From contig CP092081.1 in NCBI GenBank assembly GCA_022226935.1, forward strand, positions 3,616,982 to 3,680,981: a stretch of 64,000 nucleotides of DNA, written 5' to 3'. The translations under genes and the position numbers were made by a program. The notes beneath the pieces were generated by a model. The model worked only from the letters and a program-made list of their open reading frames with translations, did not search any database and was not told where the DNA came from. This document shows, one piece after another, positions 33,183 through 41,911 of this stretch. Numbering within the stretch: position 1 is the first letter of the stretch; each line of letters starts with the position of its first letter. The DNA comes from Nitrospira sp. GTDB lineage: Bacteria > Nitrospirota > Nitrospiria > Nitrospirales > Nitrospiraceae.

Positions 33183-35989
33183 TGGATCGCCTTCAGTTGA
33201 GTCAATGACGCGGGATCAAGTAACAGGAGTTCCGACGCCGGGACGACCCCATCCGCGCCCATCGCCGGACGATCGGCGATCAAACGCGGCTGAATCGCCG
33301 GCAGCGATTGGTCTGTGCGCGCGAACCGGTCCACATCCACCGCGACCACACCGGGAATGGCCTGGATCGCGGCGATCACCTCGCTCATCGCGATCGGTTG
33401 TCCGAAGGCCCTCGCCTCGAAGGCATATTGTTGTTCAAGATCGGCAGTCATTGCGTCCATCACCACATCGCTCACATGGTCCGGATCGATCGTGACCGTG
33501 CCTTCGATCTCGAACCAGGCCTGCCGATAGGGTTTCACCGTGAACGCCACAAACGGGTCGCCGTACGTGCGCAAGGAGTCCTTCAGCTTCGTGATGACGG
33601 ATCCGTCTTCCGCCAACATCTCTCCATCTGGTCCGGCAACCGTAAGGAAGATGCTCCGCTTGCGACCATCCCACACCCAAACGGCCTGGGCCTTGGCGAT
33701 ACCGGAAAAGGTTCTGGCGAAGTCTTCGTAATCCTGCAGCGACACGGCACGCTCCAGTGTCAGCACGGTCAGCGGAGCATTCGTGCGGGCATCATCTCTC
33801 GACTCTGGATCTTCAGCTCCCTGCGCGGCTTCCGGATTCACCACACCCTTTAACCCGAGCGGTCGGCTCATCAGCAAGCTCAATTGGCCGGCTCGCACCA
33901 GCCCACCGAGGCCGGTTCCCTTTCGATACTCGGCGCGCACATTGTTTTGGCCGGTCGGTAGTCGCGCCCCGGTGATCCCGTCGCCGAACCGGATCGTGGT
34001 GCGGCCCTCGTCGTCTCGTCTGGTGATGTAGATGCGCTCGGTGGGGCCATGCCCATACAAGAACGGAACTTCCTCCCACAAGACCTCGCTGACGTAGACC
34101 TTCAGCGTCGAGGCCGAGCCACCCGGCGTATCGGCGCCGACGTAGGTGACAGGCGGTTGCTTCAAGGTGAACTGCTGATAGGGCACGGCCGCATCACCAC
34201 TGCCCACTGGTTCCTTCACACTTTCTCCATGAGTGGCGGCGGCGACGTTGGCATTGATGCGGACGGTGGCACGCTCGTAGACGTTGTCCAGCGCGGTCGC
34301 GAGTTGGACGGTCGTGCGATCGCGATCCTGGGTAATGCTGGTCCCGATCGCCTCATCGATGAAAACGATCTCCGACACTGTCTCCGTCGCCTGATCCGAC
34401 GCGACCAACTCGATATCCCCTGCGCTGATATCCAAGAACCCCGTGCGGCCGTCGCGATCCATGAGCGGCAACCGCAGTAGCGGCGAAGGGGCCTGCGTCA
34501 GCGACGCACCGAACTCCGCCGGCGTCATCGAGACCAGCGACGAACCAACCACGGCTGCCGGATTACCGGTCATACGAAGCTGATCACCCGGAGTCAGCAG
34601 CACTGAACCACCGTCGTCCAGCATCAGGGCCGGAGGTGGTTGGGGCCCACCCAACGGGACCTTGTGTCCCTTCAATGGAGCGGGAGCCGGATGTTTCAGA
34701 CGAACCGCTTGGCGAACGCCGGTAATCGCCAGCGGACGGCCCGGCGAGAGACCCTCTACCAGTTGGTCGAAGGACAGTTCTTCTCCATAGACCGGATAGA
34801 GCAGCGGCAACGCCGCCGGCGTCAGCTCCTCGCTCTGAGCCGCGATCGTCATCGTGCGCAACACATCCAGTTTTGAATCAGCACCCTTCGACCAGCCGGC
34901 GCTCAGGCTCAGTTGTGATCCCGTGCCGGCGATACCGTACCGGGCCACCGAGCGATGGACGACATCGGTTACCTGGGCAAAGGTCCATTTGCGTAAGCCA
35001 TTACCAGGATCGTCCTGCTCCATGACGGCAAAACTGTCTTTCACGATCCGGTCATTGCGGCTGCTCAGAGTGATGCGGGTCACGGTCTCACCGGCATCCA
35101 GCGCCCACTCGCTGAATGTGCCTTGGAATACGCCGCTGCTGTACTGCGGTTGCAACGGCGCATTGTGCCCGAACGGCGACGCCTGGCTTCGCAGGACATA
35201 GACCCCTGGTCTGGTGGCGGAGATGATCCCGGCACTGCTTGAGAGAGTGGCGAGCAGCACCTGTGTGCTCCGGCGTTCGGGATGAGAAACCACAGAGGTC
35301 ACACGGCGGATCGACGCGTCAAACGCACTGCCGCTCGCTGTCACAATCAACACCACCTCCCCGACTGTCAGGCTCACATTGGTACCGGCCAGCCACAACT
35401 CTGTCATGTTCCAGCTGAGCGGTTGAGATTGAGCTTGTTGAGCCAAGAGCGCATTCCATGCCGGCCTCGCTTCAATGGCTTCGACCGTCTCGAAGGTCTG
35501 CGGTTGCTCATCCGGCCCGGGAATACTTTGTACCTTGGTCGCAACCGGCAACGTGATCGGCTGGGCCGCCTGTTGCGGCAGGCCGGGACTCTCTTCCAGC
35601 GTGAAGGCCAGGTGCATGGCGGAAGCCAAGCCGGGACCGAGCTGATATCCGAGCAAGCGCGACTGCTCCAGAATCGACAGCCGTTCCGTGGCTGTCCGTA
35701 CATAGGATTCATTGGCGATGCGTTCTTGATAAAAGGTGAGGATGTCGCCGGTCATGGCCCAGGCATCCAACAGCGCGATGGTGAAATCATCATCGTCGCG
35801 CGTCCTCAGGGCTCGCAAGACCGACCACCGACTATCAGACAGTCGCGCATGGAGGCTCTGCCGAAAGGTCTGGAACGTTCCGACGCGATAGGCGATGGCG
35901 GAAAGGCCCGGACGGTTGAAGAGCAGGCCGGGAGTTTCGGCGTCGATCCCGGCGCAGCAGCCGCAGTCGTTCCGCGTGTCCTGTCTCAT
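33179..35989 (-). CDS. Putative baseplate assembly protein, J-like (second copy, Afp12-type)
   Basis: The 936-residue product overlaps its neighbours by 4 bases at both ends. The N-terminal part (AYRVGTFQTFRQSLHARLSD, WAMTGDILTFYQERIANESY, LSILEQSRLLGYQLGPGLA) is the helical start of the putative baseplate assembly protein family. The central region has phage-J features: YITRRDDEGRTTIRFGDGIT and NNVRAEYRKGTGLGGLV. The C-terminal third includes QDYEDFARTFSGIAKAQAVW and VKPYRQAWFEIEGTVTI. Together with the 35986-38469 gene it forms the wedge ring of the baseplate. It sits in the order J-like, J-like, tail protein I, as in Afp/PVC-type loci. Confidence 0.88.
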   Translation of the reverse strand: MRQDTRNDCGCCAGIDAETPGLLFNRPGLSAIAYRVGTFQTFRQSLHARLSDSRWSVLRALRTRDDDDFTIALLDAWAMTGDILTFYQERIANESYVRTATERLSILEQSRLLGYQLGPGLASAMHLAFTLEESPGLPQQAAQPITLPVATKVQSIPGPDEQPQTFETVEAIEARPAWNALLAQQAQSQPLSWNMTELWLAGTNVSLTVGEVVLIVTASGSAFDASIRRVTSVVSHPERRSTQVLLATLSSSAGIISATRPGVYVLRSQASPFGHNAPLQPQYSSGVFQGTFSEWALDAGETVTRITLSSRNDRIVKDSFAVMEQDDPGNGLRKWTFAQVTDVVHRSVARYGIAGTGSQLSLSAGWSKGADSKLDVLRTMTIAAQSEELTPAALPLLYPVYGEELSFDQLVEGLSPGRPLAITGVRQAVRLKHPAPAPLKGHKVPLGGPQPPPALMLDDGGSVLLTPGDQLRMTGNPAAVVGSSLVSMTPAEFGASLTQAPSPLLRLPLMDRDGRTGFLDISAGDIELVASDQATETVSEIVFIDEAIGTSITQDRDRTTVQLATALDNVYERATVRINANVAAATHGESVKEPVGSGDAAVPYQQFTLKQPPVTYVGADTPGGSASTLKVYVSEVLWEEVPFLYGHGPTERIYITRRDDEGRTTIRFGDGITGARLPTGQNNVRAEYRKGTGLGGLVRAGQLSLLMSRPLGLKGVVNPEAAQGAEDPESRDDARTNAPLTVLTLERAVSLQDYEDFARTFSGIAKAQAVWVWDGRKRSIFLTVAGPDGEMLAEDGSVITKLKDSLRTYGDPFVAFTVKPYRQAWFEIEGTVTIDPDHVSDVVMDAMTADLEQQYAFEARAFGQPIAMSEVIAAIQAIPGVVAVDVDRFARTDQSLPAIQPRLIADRPAMGADGVVPASELLLLDPASLTQLKAIQ

Positions 35990-38469
35990 TTCCCGCCTCC
36001 CAACGTAATGGTCAACCGGCCATGCTCTGGAAAATTGCGATCATTGTCGAGGCGGGGGATTTCCAGTGCGGCCATGTCCAGCCTGGCACTATCCAGGCCG
36101 TTACTCTCCGGCACCCCTTGCCGCTGGAACGTCCGCACCTCCACCGACTCAACGCCGATGACTCGATGCGCGGCCCCGTAGATCGCACTCAAGTACACCG
36201 GCTGCCCGAAGGTCCAGAGATCCGGATGGAAAAGTCCACGGCGTCCATCCGGCAGGTCGCGGTTGCTCAGACCATCAAGCAGCTCACGTTCGACATCGCT
36301 CCGGAAATGATCAAGCCCCACACACACATGCAGATCGATTTCCAACGACACGAGCTGCGGCCCGTCGATTTCCAGATCATGACCGGCCATGCGATACCGC
36401 TCGACATGCGCGCGGATGTCGGTCTCGAACTCCTCTGAGAGGCCGGCGCCGCCCTCGCGATCCACCGTCACGAATACTGTGTGCCAGCACCCCGTCCAGC
36501 GAAAGGCGGCGGCGGCCCGCTGCACGTCGGCGCGACGCTCGGTCACCTCGGCGTAATCGGCCTCCGTCACGGCGCGCTCCTGCACGCGATAGGCCACCGG
36601 CGCTCGCTGACGCACGTCCTGCAACGATTCTGGCTCCTGCCCACCGACGGCCGGCAATGGATTTCGCACGAGGGTAATCTCGGGAAGGGCCAGCGCGACA
36701 TGGACCAGAGAGTCGGCCCCGATGTTTCCCGCGCGGCCGTTCCCGATCCGATACTGGGCGGTAAACGCGGTACCGGACTCCGGTCGGCGACCGTGCACGT
36801 CGTCGCCGAAGCGGATGATTCCGCTGCCGTCATTGTCCACTTCCACGACATACTCATCCGCGTCCGCACCGCTGTTCAGGAGATCGCGCCGCACCGTCCA
36901 CATCGTCGTCTCCGTGCCCTTCTTGCCGGTCAGGGTGATAGACGGCTGCACGGCTCGCAGGTCCCACTGCAACGCAGACCGGGCCGAATTCGCATGGTCG
37001 TACGCAGGCCCGGCATGGGTGAGCGGCCCGGTCGACAGGCTCGGCCGGAAGCGCGGAGGAACCGGCTCACGAGTAAAGACGTCACATCGATCCGCCTCCT
37101 TTGAACGAGGCATGAACAAAAACGGCTCCGGCACTGATCCCAGGGATTCATCGGCCAGAGTCACGCCGTGATCGGCCAACACGAGGTTGCCGTGCGCTAC
37201 CGTGACGGCATCACGATATCCGGCATTCGTGGCGGCGGAGAGGCACAAAGGAAACGGTAAGGCATCGTCCTGACACCATGTGATGTCCGTGATCAGCTCG
37301 TTCGTCACCGGATCGGTGAGCGGCCCGCCCCCCGTGGCGGTCACCACGACACGGTCCAGCCGCACGACATGGCGCCTACTGGGGTCGGCATCTGCCGGCG
37401 AACCCGTTTTCGGACCGATGACTTCCTCGAACAGCAGCAGCATCCCGGAGGCCAGATTCGGATGATGGCCGGCAAGGGTGGCTGTGAACGAACCCTTCGG
37501 CAGGCAGCACCGTTGGTCGCTCCAACTATAAAACCGCAGCTCGTTATGATCGGCATACAGGGACTGCAGGGGCTCCATCGTTTCGAACAGCAAGTCAGCC
37601 TGCTCATACACACGCGGATCGTCGGCGATGGGGGTCAGCTGCCCTGGGATGCGTGTCGTCAACTTGGTGCCGACGGGAATCGCCGGATGGGCGGGATTGA
37701 TCCGGACTACGTCGGCTGCGACCTGGATGTGCACCCAGGTCCTCGCGTTGCAGCCCTCGCTTACGTAGTAGTCCATCAGCCGCGCGTGACGCCGGACAGA
37801 CACGCGGCGTCGTGCGGTGCCCAGATAGGCCTCCGTCGCGACAGCATCCTGCTGATAGCTCAATTGATCGGCCGTGTAGGCCAACGCTTCTACCAACATG
37901 ACACCGAGATCGGCGGGACTCCGCTCTTTCCACTGCGGCATCAACGCCGACATCCGATCGAGCATGACGCGGCGGAAGCTGGCGTAGTCCTTGGCCAGGT
38001 AATCGATCACCGGTGCTGATGCCGGCACCTCCGGGCAGCGATGTTGCGGTGCACAATCGAAGGGACTCGGGCATTCAACCTTGAAGGAAAATTCGATCGC
38101 GGCCAATTGCGGGTCGACCCCGTGAGGCACCGTATCGTTCAAGGCATCGGTGACCAGACGCAAGGTGTAGGTCGAAAAGTCGCCGGGCTGATCCACTTCG
38201 ACGGTCAGGACGTCGGCAGACGATCCGCTGCCGGCGACCACTGACAACACATGGAATGTCGTGATGCGCTCGCCGCCTTCGATGCTAATATTGCCAGCCG
38301 CGAGCGCCAACGCACCGAGGGGTTTGACGAAATGAAGCTCAAGCTTCCGTTGCCGTTCGGCCTCGGTCGGAGCGGTGTGGTCGATGACTTCCAGAAAATC
38401 GATCCCGTTCAGAGTCGGATGGTTCCGGACCACCTGACGACGTAATTCGTCGCAACAGAAATACGTCAC
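35986..38469 (-). CDS. Putative baseplate assembly protein, J-like (Afp11-type)
   Basis: About 827 residues from a GTG at 38469, chosen because GGAGG lies six bases upstream and the start overlaps the preceding stop (GTGA). The frame reaches 38604, but those residues are a Gly/Arg-rich shadow of the gp25 gene. Features are the opening TYFCCDELRRQVVRNHPTLN, GIDFLEVIDHTAPTEAERQR, APVIDYLAKDYASFRRVMLD, LVEALAYTADQLSYQQDAVA and FGDDVHGRRPESGTAFTAQY. This is the standard baseplate J-like scaffold in eCIS and some phage-like loci. The product should join the hub to the sheath-initiating ring. Confidence 0.9.
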   Translation of the reverse strand: MTYFCCDELRRQVVRNHPTLNGIDFLEVIDHTAPTEAERQRKLELHFVKPLGALALAAGNISIEGGERITTFHVLSVVAGSGSSADVLTVEVDQPGDFSTYTLRLVTDALNDTVPHGVDPQLAAIEFSFKVECPSPFDCAPQHRCPEVPASAPVIDYLAKDYASFRRVMLDRMSALMPQWKERSPADLGVMLVEALAYTADQLSYQQDAVATEAYLGTARRRVSVRRHARLMDYYVSEGCNARTWVHIQVAADVVRINPAHPAIPVGTKLTTRIPGQLTPIADDPRVYEQADLLFETMEPLQSLYADHNELRFYSWSDQRCCLPKGSFTATLAGHHPNLASGMLLLFEEVIGPKTGSPADADPSRRHVVRLDRVVVTATGGGPLTDPVTNELITDITWCQDDALPFPLCLSAATNAGYRDAVTVAHGNLVLADHGVTLADESLGSVPEPFLFMPRSKEADRCDVFTREPVPPRFRPSLSTGPLTHAGPAYDHANSARSALQWDLRAVQPSITLTGKKGTETTMWTVRRDLLNSGADADEYVVEVDNDGSGIIRFGDDVHGRRPESGTAFTAQYRIGNGRAGNIGADSLVHVALALPEITLVRNPLPAVGGQEPESLQDVRQRAPVAYRVQERAVTEADYAEVTERRADVQRAAAAFRWTGCWHTVFVTVDREGGAGLSEEFETDIRAHVERYRMAGHDLEIDGPQLVSLEIDLHVCVGLDHFRSDVERELLDGLSNRDLPDGRRGLFHPDLWTFGQPVYLSAIYGAAHRVIGVESVEVRTFQRQGVPESNGLDSARLDMAALEIPRLDNDRNFPEHGRLTITLGGGK

Positions 38470-38831
38470 GCTCCGCCTCCTTGGACGAAGGTGCCGACCG
38501 TACGCGTACCCGTCCGTCTGATCACATACTGCACCGTGACCCGCAGCACCGAGTCCACGGCCTCTACCTGCACCGACTCCACCACGACCCACTCCCCAAG
38601 CCATCGCTGCAGTGAGCTCTGCACCAGCACCTGCGTCGTGGCGGCCAGCACGTCGCTGTTAGGAGCGAACACCAGCTGAAGGAGGCCGCTGCCGAAATCC
38701 GGCCGCATCACCCGTTCACCGGGGTGAGTGAACAACACCTGCTCGATCAGGTCGCGAATGTGATCGGCGTCATCTGTGTCTGCCGTCCGACCACGTGGAT
38801 CGAACCGATAGGGAAAATCCACCTGCGTCAT
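38466..38831 (-). CDS. GPW/gp25-family baseplate wedge protein
   Basis: The 121-residue product starts at ATG 38831, two bases after the previous stop. It matches gp25/Afp9: DDADHIRDLIEQVLFTHPGE, RVMRPDFGSGLLQLVFAP, and a C-terminal strand-rich part (VEAVDSVLRVTVQYVIRRTG). The RPDFGSGL block is the family signature; the EPR-type turn is here ERVMRP. It anchors the first sheath ring on the baseplate. Length is normal. Confidence 0.95.
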   Translation of the reverse strand: MTQVDFPYRFDPRGRTADTDDADHIRDLIEQVLFTHPGERVMRPDFGSGLLQLVFAPNSDVLAATTQVLVQSSLQRWLGEWVVVESVQVEAVDSVLRVTVQYVIRRTGTRTVGTFVQGGGA

Positions 38832-38833
38832 CG

Positions 38834-39157
38834 TTACACTCCCATAACTCTGGTTTGAGTCACCGAGGCGAGCAACGGGGTGCCGGACGGCGTGCAGATC
38901 GCCTGACTATCAATCAACAATAGCGGCAGGCCATTGCTCGTCACTCTGGTGGCCGCCGTGATGTATTGCGCCGTGACGCAGGGTCCGTTCGCGGCTGTCG
39001 GTGGCGGCAAGGTACAACCGGCCACGATATAAAGGCTGTTCATCGGCACCGTCGGTTGCCCGCTGACAAGCACGCGTGGATTCGGCGCCACCGGCGTCGC
39101 CTGCCCCTCATGGGCACACATGACCGTCGCGCCGAGGTGGAGTAAAAATCCTGGCAT
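38834..39157 (-). CDS. PAAR-like spike tip protein
   Basis: The 107-residue product starts at ATG 39157 (MPGFLLHLGATVMCAHEGQA); a start five codons upstream is possible. The sequence has the pattern of PAAR-like proteins in eCIS: an N-terminal GATVMCAHEG metal-site region, PNPRVLVSGQP, then strands TAATRVTSNGLPLLLIDSQ and the closing ICTPSGTPLLASVTQTRVMG. Four Cys and one His could bind a metal at the tip, as PAAR domains bind zinc. It would cap the spike made by the gpV-like protein. Position, directly between gpV-like and gp25 genes, fits Afp10. Confidence 0.82.
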   Translation of the reverse strand: MPGFLLHLGATVMCAHEGQATPVAPNPRVLVSGQPTVPMNSLYIVAGCTLPPPTAANGPCVTAQYITAATRVTSNGLPLLLIDSQAICTPSGTPLLASVTQTRVMGV

Positions 39158-39192
39158 CAGGTTGCCTTCCATACAGTTTGTGCAGCCCTACA

Positions 39193-39220
39193 TTTCACGT
39201 TTTACGTCTCACGTTTCACG
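39193..39220. repeat. Four tandem heptamers of TTTCACG type
   Basis: Consecutive heptamers TTTCACG, TTTTACG, TCTCACG and TTTCACG fill most of the 67-base gap between the gpV-like gene and the PAAR-like gene. The same heptamer family appears at 27651-27717. No role is known to me; the arrays sit only in the few non-overlapping gaps of the operon. Confidence 0.85.
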
Positions 39221-39224
39221 GATG

Positions 39225-39740
39225 TCAGATGATAGTCAGAGCGCCATTGTTGATCGTCACCGCCGGTCCCACCAACGTCACCATCGCGCCCTTGCCGTTT
39301 TGAATGTAAATCCCCGTATCGTTCACGATCAGCGTGGCCCCCGTGGCACTCTTGAGCATGATCCCGCCAGTCGGACCTGGCACATCACTAATAACAATCG
39401 CGTTTTGAGCCGTCGTTTGGAGCACGATGTTGGGACTGGCGGGAATTCCGGCCAATGCCAGCACCGGAACTTCGGCGACGCTGCCGTACCAACAGCCGCT
39501 CCAGATCGGATAGTCCATGTTCCCCTGTTCGAACTCGACCCACACCCCCGCTCCGATTTGCGGCAGCATGTAAGCGCCCATTTGTTTGCCGCTGGCGGGA
39601 AAACAGGGCATGGCCCAAGAGGTCGGAATCAATCCGGCCACATCCGGCACCTGCACCTGCAATCGCCCCATCTGCATCGGATCGATATTGTTCAAGACCG
39701 TGCCGCGGTACTTCCCGTAGTATTTTTGCGCATCGCTCAT
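39225..39740 (-). CDS. gpV-like baseplate spike protein (gp5-type OB fold)
   Basis: The 171-residue product overlaps the hub gene by 4 bases (ATGA). The opening YYGKYRGTVLNNIDPMQMGR and LQVQVPDVAG is the OB-fold start of phage baseplate assembly protein V and VgrG gp5-like domains. Then come MPCFPASGKQMGAYMLPQIG, VWVEFEQGNMDYPIWSGCWY and a C-terminal strand ladder (GGIMLKSATGATLIVNDTGI) that would form the triangular spike. In Afp/PVC the hub and spike are one protein (Afp8); here they are two genes. A PAAR-like gene follows. Confidence 0.92.
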   Translation of the reverse strand: MSDAQKYYGKYRGTVLNNIDPMQMGRLQVQVPDVAGLIPTSWAMPCFPASGKQMGAYMLPQIGAGVWVEFEQGNMDYPIWSGCWYGSVAEVPVLALAGIPASPNIVLQTTAQNAIVISDVPGPTGGIMLKSATGATLIVNDTGIYIQNGKGAMVTLVGPAVTINNGALTII

Positions 39741-40861
39741 ACCGGCACCAGCGGGGTGATGGAGACCAGGCCGTTCCTCGTAAGGCGGAAGCTTTGCTTG
39801 CAGCTCCCGCGCTTGATTGTCGTGGTGACGCTGTCCACATAGTACAAACCATCGAAAGCCAACCCGGCGCCACGCACCCCCACCAGCCCGCGCGCCGTCA
39901 GAAGCCGACCATAACGGGCCACATCGAGCGACCCGCTCCCCGTCACCGCATCCATCGAATCACTCGACGCCTTCAGACCTTCATTGAGCGCCTCCGGCGC
40001 AGACAGCTTTCCCGTGACCTTTAACATGGAAAGTTTCGTCACCGGGGGTCCGACCAGGCCCAACGGCGGCTGCAAGGGATTGATGTCGGGAATCGGAATG
40101 GGAATAGGAATCTTCGTCAAGGCGTTGTGAATCATCACGATGGGCAGGTCCTTCTTCGTCGAGTTGAACTGAAAACTGAGCGATTCCACATTACGATCGA
40201 AATCCATGTCCACATTGAGCGCCGCTTGTGGAATGCCCACTTTGAGCTGAGGCCCCCAATAGGCCGTGTTGGTACCAGGGGCCGGTCCCGGATCGATGTA
40301 AAACACGTACCCGGCCGCCTCCGCCAGTTGAAGGATGTAATTGAGATCGGTTCCCTGCTGAGACGGAATCCGCATCGTGGGAATCGGCACATCAAACCCG
40401 ATCGGCGGGATAGCCAATGGGATGACACCGAAGACCGCGTACTTCGCGAGGATCGCGGTGACACGCAGATTGGCCGGCATGGCGGGAAACGGCAGGCCGT
40501 CGAAGGCCTGCAGATCCATGACTTTAGTAAGGTCCTCGCCGGTGATCGTGAGCATCGACTCGCCGGCCTTGTCGCCGGACGTGATTTCCTGATTGGTGAT
40601 GACACCGTCCATCAGCACATGGGGAATCAAATTGATGGTCGCCACCAGGATGACGCGCATCAGCGGTGTCTGCGTCGCCGCCACGAGGAATGCCTGCTGC
40701 AAGGGCGACTTATTCTGAATCGTGAACTGCAACTGGAAGCCGCCCGCGGTGCCGGTCGCACTGGTCACCTGCACCTCGGTCAGCGCATCCAGCACCGGCT
40801 GAGGGACGGGAAACGGGACCACCGGTCCCGCCAGCATCGTCAGATGAACACCCTTAAGCAC
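39737..40861 (-). CDS. gp27-like hub protein (late control D/VgrG N-terminal type)
   Basis: About 374 residues from a GTG at 40861, which overlaps the end of the LysM gene; a later ATG at 40837 is possible. Upstream in-frame residues are an Arg/Cys-rich shadow of the LysM gene. The product shows hub features: ALTEVQVTSATGTAGGFQLQ, SMLTITGEDLTKVMDLQAFD, then NYILQLAEAAGYVFYIDPGP (substrate-like tube-binding region), and VDMDFDRNVESLSFQFNSTK. It should form the trimeric hub joining tube and spike. The last part (LAFDGLYYVDSVTTTIKRG) is conserved-looking. Confidence 0.88.
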   Translation of the reverse strand: MLKGVHLTMLAGPVVPFPVPQPVLDALTEVQVTSATGTAGGFQLQFTIQNKSPLQQAFLVAATQTPLMRVILVATINLIPHVLMDGVITNQEITSGDKAGESMLTITGEDLTKVMDLQAFDGLPFPAMPANLRVTAILAKYAVFGVIPLAIPPIGFDVPIPTMRIPSQQGTDLNYILQLAEAAGYVFYIDPGPAPGTNTAYWGPQLKVGIPQAALNVDMDFDRNVESLSFQFNSTKKDLPIVMIHNALTKIPIPIPIPDINPLQPPLGLVGPPVTKLSMLKVTGKLSAPEALNEGLKASSDSMDAVTGSGSLDVARYGRLLTARGLVGVRGAGLAFDGLYYVDSVTTTIKRGSCKQSFRLTRNGLVSITPLVPV

Positions 40862-41213
40862 CAGGCACCCCCGTGACACCTTCCGGCAACGCGATCTGCA
40901 CGACCGCATCCAGCCGTTCGACGAGTGCGTCCGGCCGCACGGTATCGTTCGCATCGCACAGACGCCAATATTGCTCAGGATCGCCAAGATACGTATTGGC
41001 CAAATGATCCAGTCGCTCGCCGGCCGTCACCCGATGTTCCTGCACGACGGTAAACCGATCGCTCGCCGGAACGAAACGACGGCACAAGTACACCAGCATG
41101 GTGCCGTCGGCAGTCACAAGAGATGCGGTCTTCACGTTGTAATACCGGCTGGCCGCTGGAAACGGGTTCGGCTTCAGCGCGCTGTTCAATAATGCTTGTA
41201 ATGGATCGGCCAT
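40854..41213 (-). CDS. LysM-domain baseplate protein (C-terminal part of an Afp7-type protein)
   Basis: The 119-residue product starts at ATG 41213. It has a LysM-like fold: TVVQEHRVTAGERLDHLANT, then YLGDPEQYWRLCDANDTVRP and a final VQIALPE. The N-terminal 60 residues (RYYNVKTASLVTADGTMLVY) resemble the tube-to-hub connector in phage gpX/gp53-like proteins. In Afp-type particles a related LysM protein sits inside the tube-baseplate junction. Here the LysM domain is a separate gene after the CIS tube-family gene, with a 32-base gap. Confidence 0.88.
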   Translation of the reverse strand: MADPLQALLNSALKPNPFPAASRYYNVKTASLVTADGTMLVYLCRRFVPASDRFTVVQEHRVTAGERLDHLANTYLGDPEQYWRLCDANDTVRPDALVERLDAVVQIALPEGVTGVPGA

Positions 41214-41245
41214 CTGTCGTGCCTCCTAACATCCTGGACAATCAC

Positions 41246-41896
41246 TCACGGAATCTCCGTCAGGCCAAACGCGCCCAGAGTGCCGGCCTGGGCTTTTGCG
41301 CGCAGCCCTTCCTTCTGTTGCAGATAACTCATGAACAGACTGCCCGCCTTGTGCGTAAACCCTACATCATCGATGGACAGTACCCGCATGCCCAGGCTGA
41401 TCTTTGCGCGAATGGGGTTGAGGTTCGGATCGAACGCCTCCTCGGTCACGCTGAAATCGGTCAGCCTCACCGGGATGACACGATGTTGCCCGAAGACAAA
41501 CAACGGCAATGCCGTCTCCATCGGAAGAATTTCGAGCGTCCCCAGACTCGACAAGGTATGGTTGGTGGTCAATTGGCCGGTGCTGGGATACAGCAGAGTT
41601 TCAAGCGCCGCGAGTTGTGGAGATATCCCGGCTTCCCCGACCGTACGATCGCCAGCTTCCATGTCGTCGGTCGCGTCAATTTCCGCATCCAGCTTGATGG
41701 TCTCCACTGCCGGCCCTTTGAGCCGGAGTGCCTCGGATCGATCTCCCCCCTCGCTCGCTCCCTGTACCTGCAACGTTCGACTGAGCGACTCCGGGTTGTA
41801 TTGCAGCGCGATGATCCGTTGCACCTGCGCCGTGGCCGGATCGATCAGGACGATGCCGCCCTTGAGCAATTTTGGTGAACCGGGAAAGGTGGTCAT
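41246..41896 (-). CDS. CIS tube-family (gp53/Afp7 N-terminal-like) baseplate protein
   Basis: The 216-residue product starts at ATG 41896. It has the pattern LIDPATAQVQRIIALQYNPE, SLSRTLQVQG, IKLDAEIDATDDMEAGDRT, GISPQLAALETLLYPSTG and VPVRLTDFSVTEEAFDPNL, which I recognise from the eCIS 'tube protein' family that initiates tube assembly above the hub. The last strand ISLGMRVLSIDDVG closes the barrel. It is paired with the LysM gene behind it. An unusual feature is that the LysM domain is not fused. Confidence 0.85.
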   Translation of the reverse strand: MTTFPGSPKLLKGGIVLIDPATAQVQRIIALQYNPESLSRTLQVQGASEGGDRSEALRLKGPAVETIKLDAEIDATDDMEAGDRTVGEAGISPQLAALETLLYPSTGQLTTNHTLSSLGTLEILPMETALPLFVFGQHRVIPVRLTDFSVTEEAFDPNLNPIRAKISLGMRVLSIDDVGFTHKAGSLFMSYLQQKEGLRAKAQAGTLGAFGLTEIP

Positions 41897-41911
41897 GATC
41901 CTGTGACTCCG

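Noticed and set aside
28712-33200. Several open frames of about 330-450 codons on the plus strand opposite the eCIS baseplate genes
   Set aside because: They are shadows of GC-rich coding sequence. They contain many Arg, His and Gly residues without recognisable domains, and none has a ribosome site.
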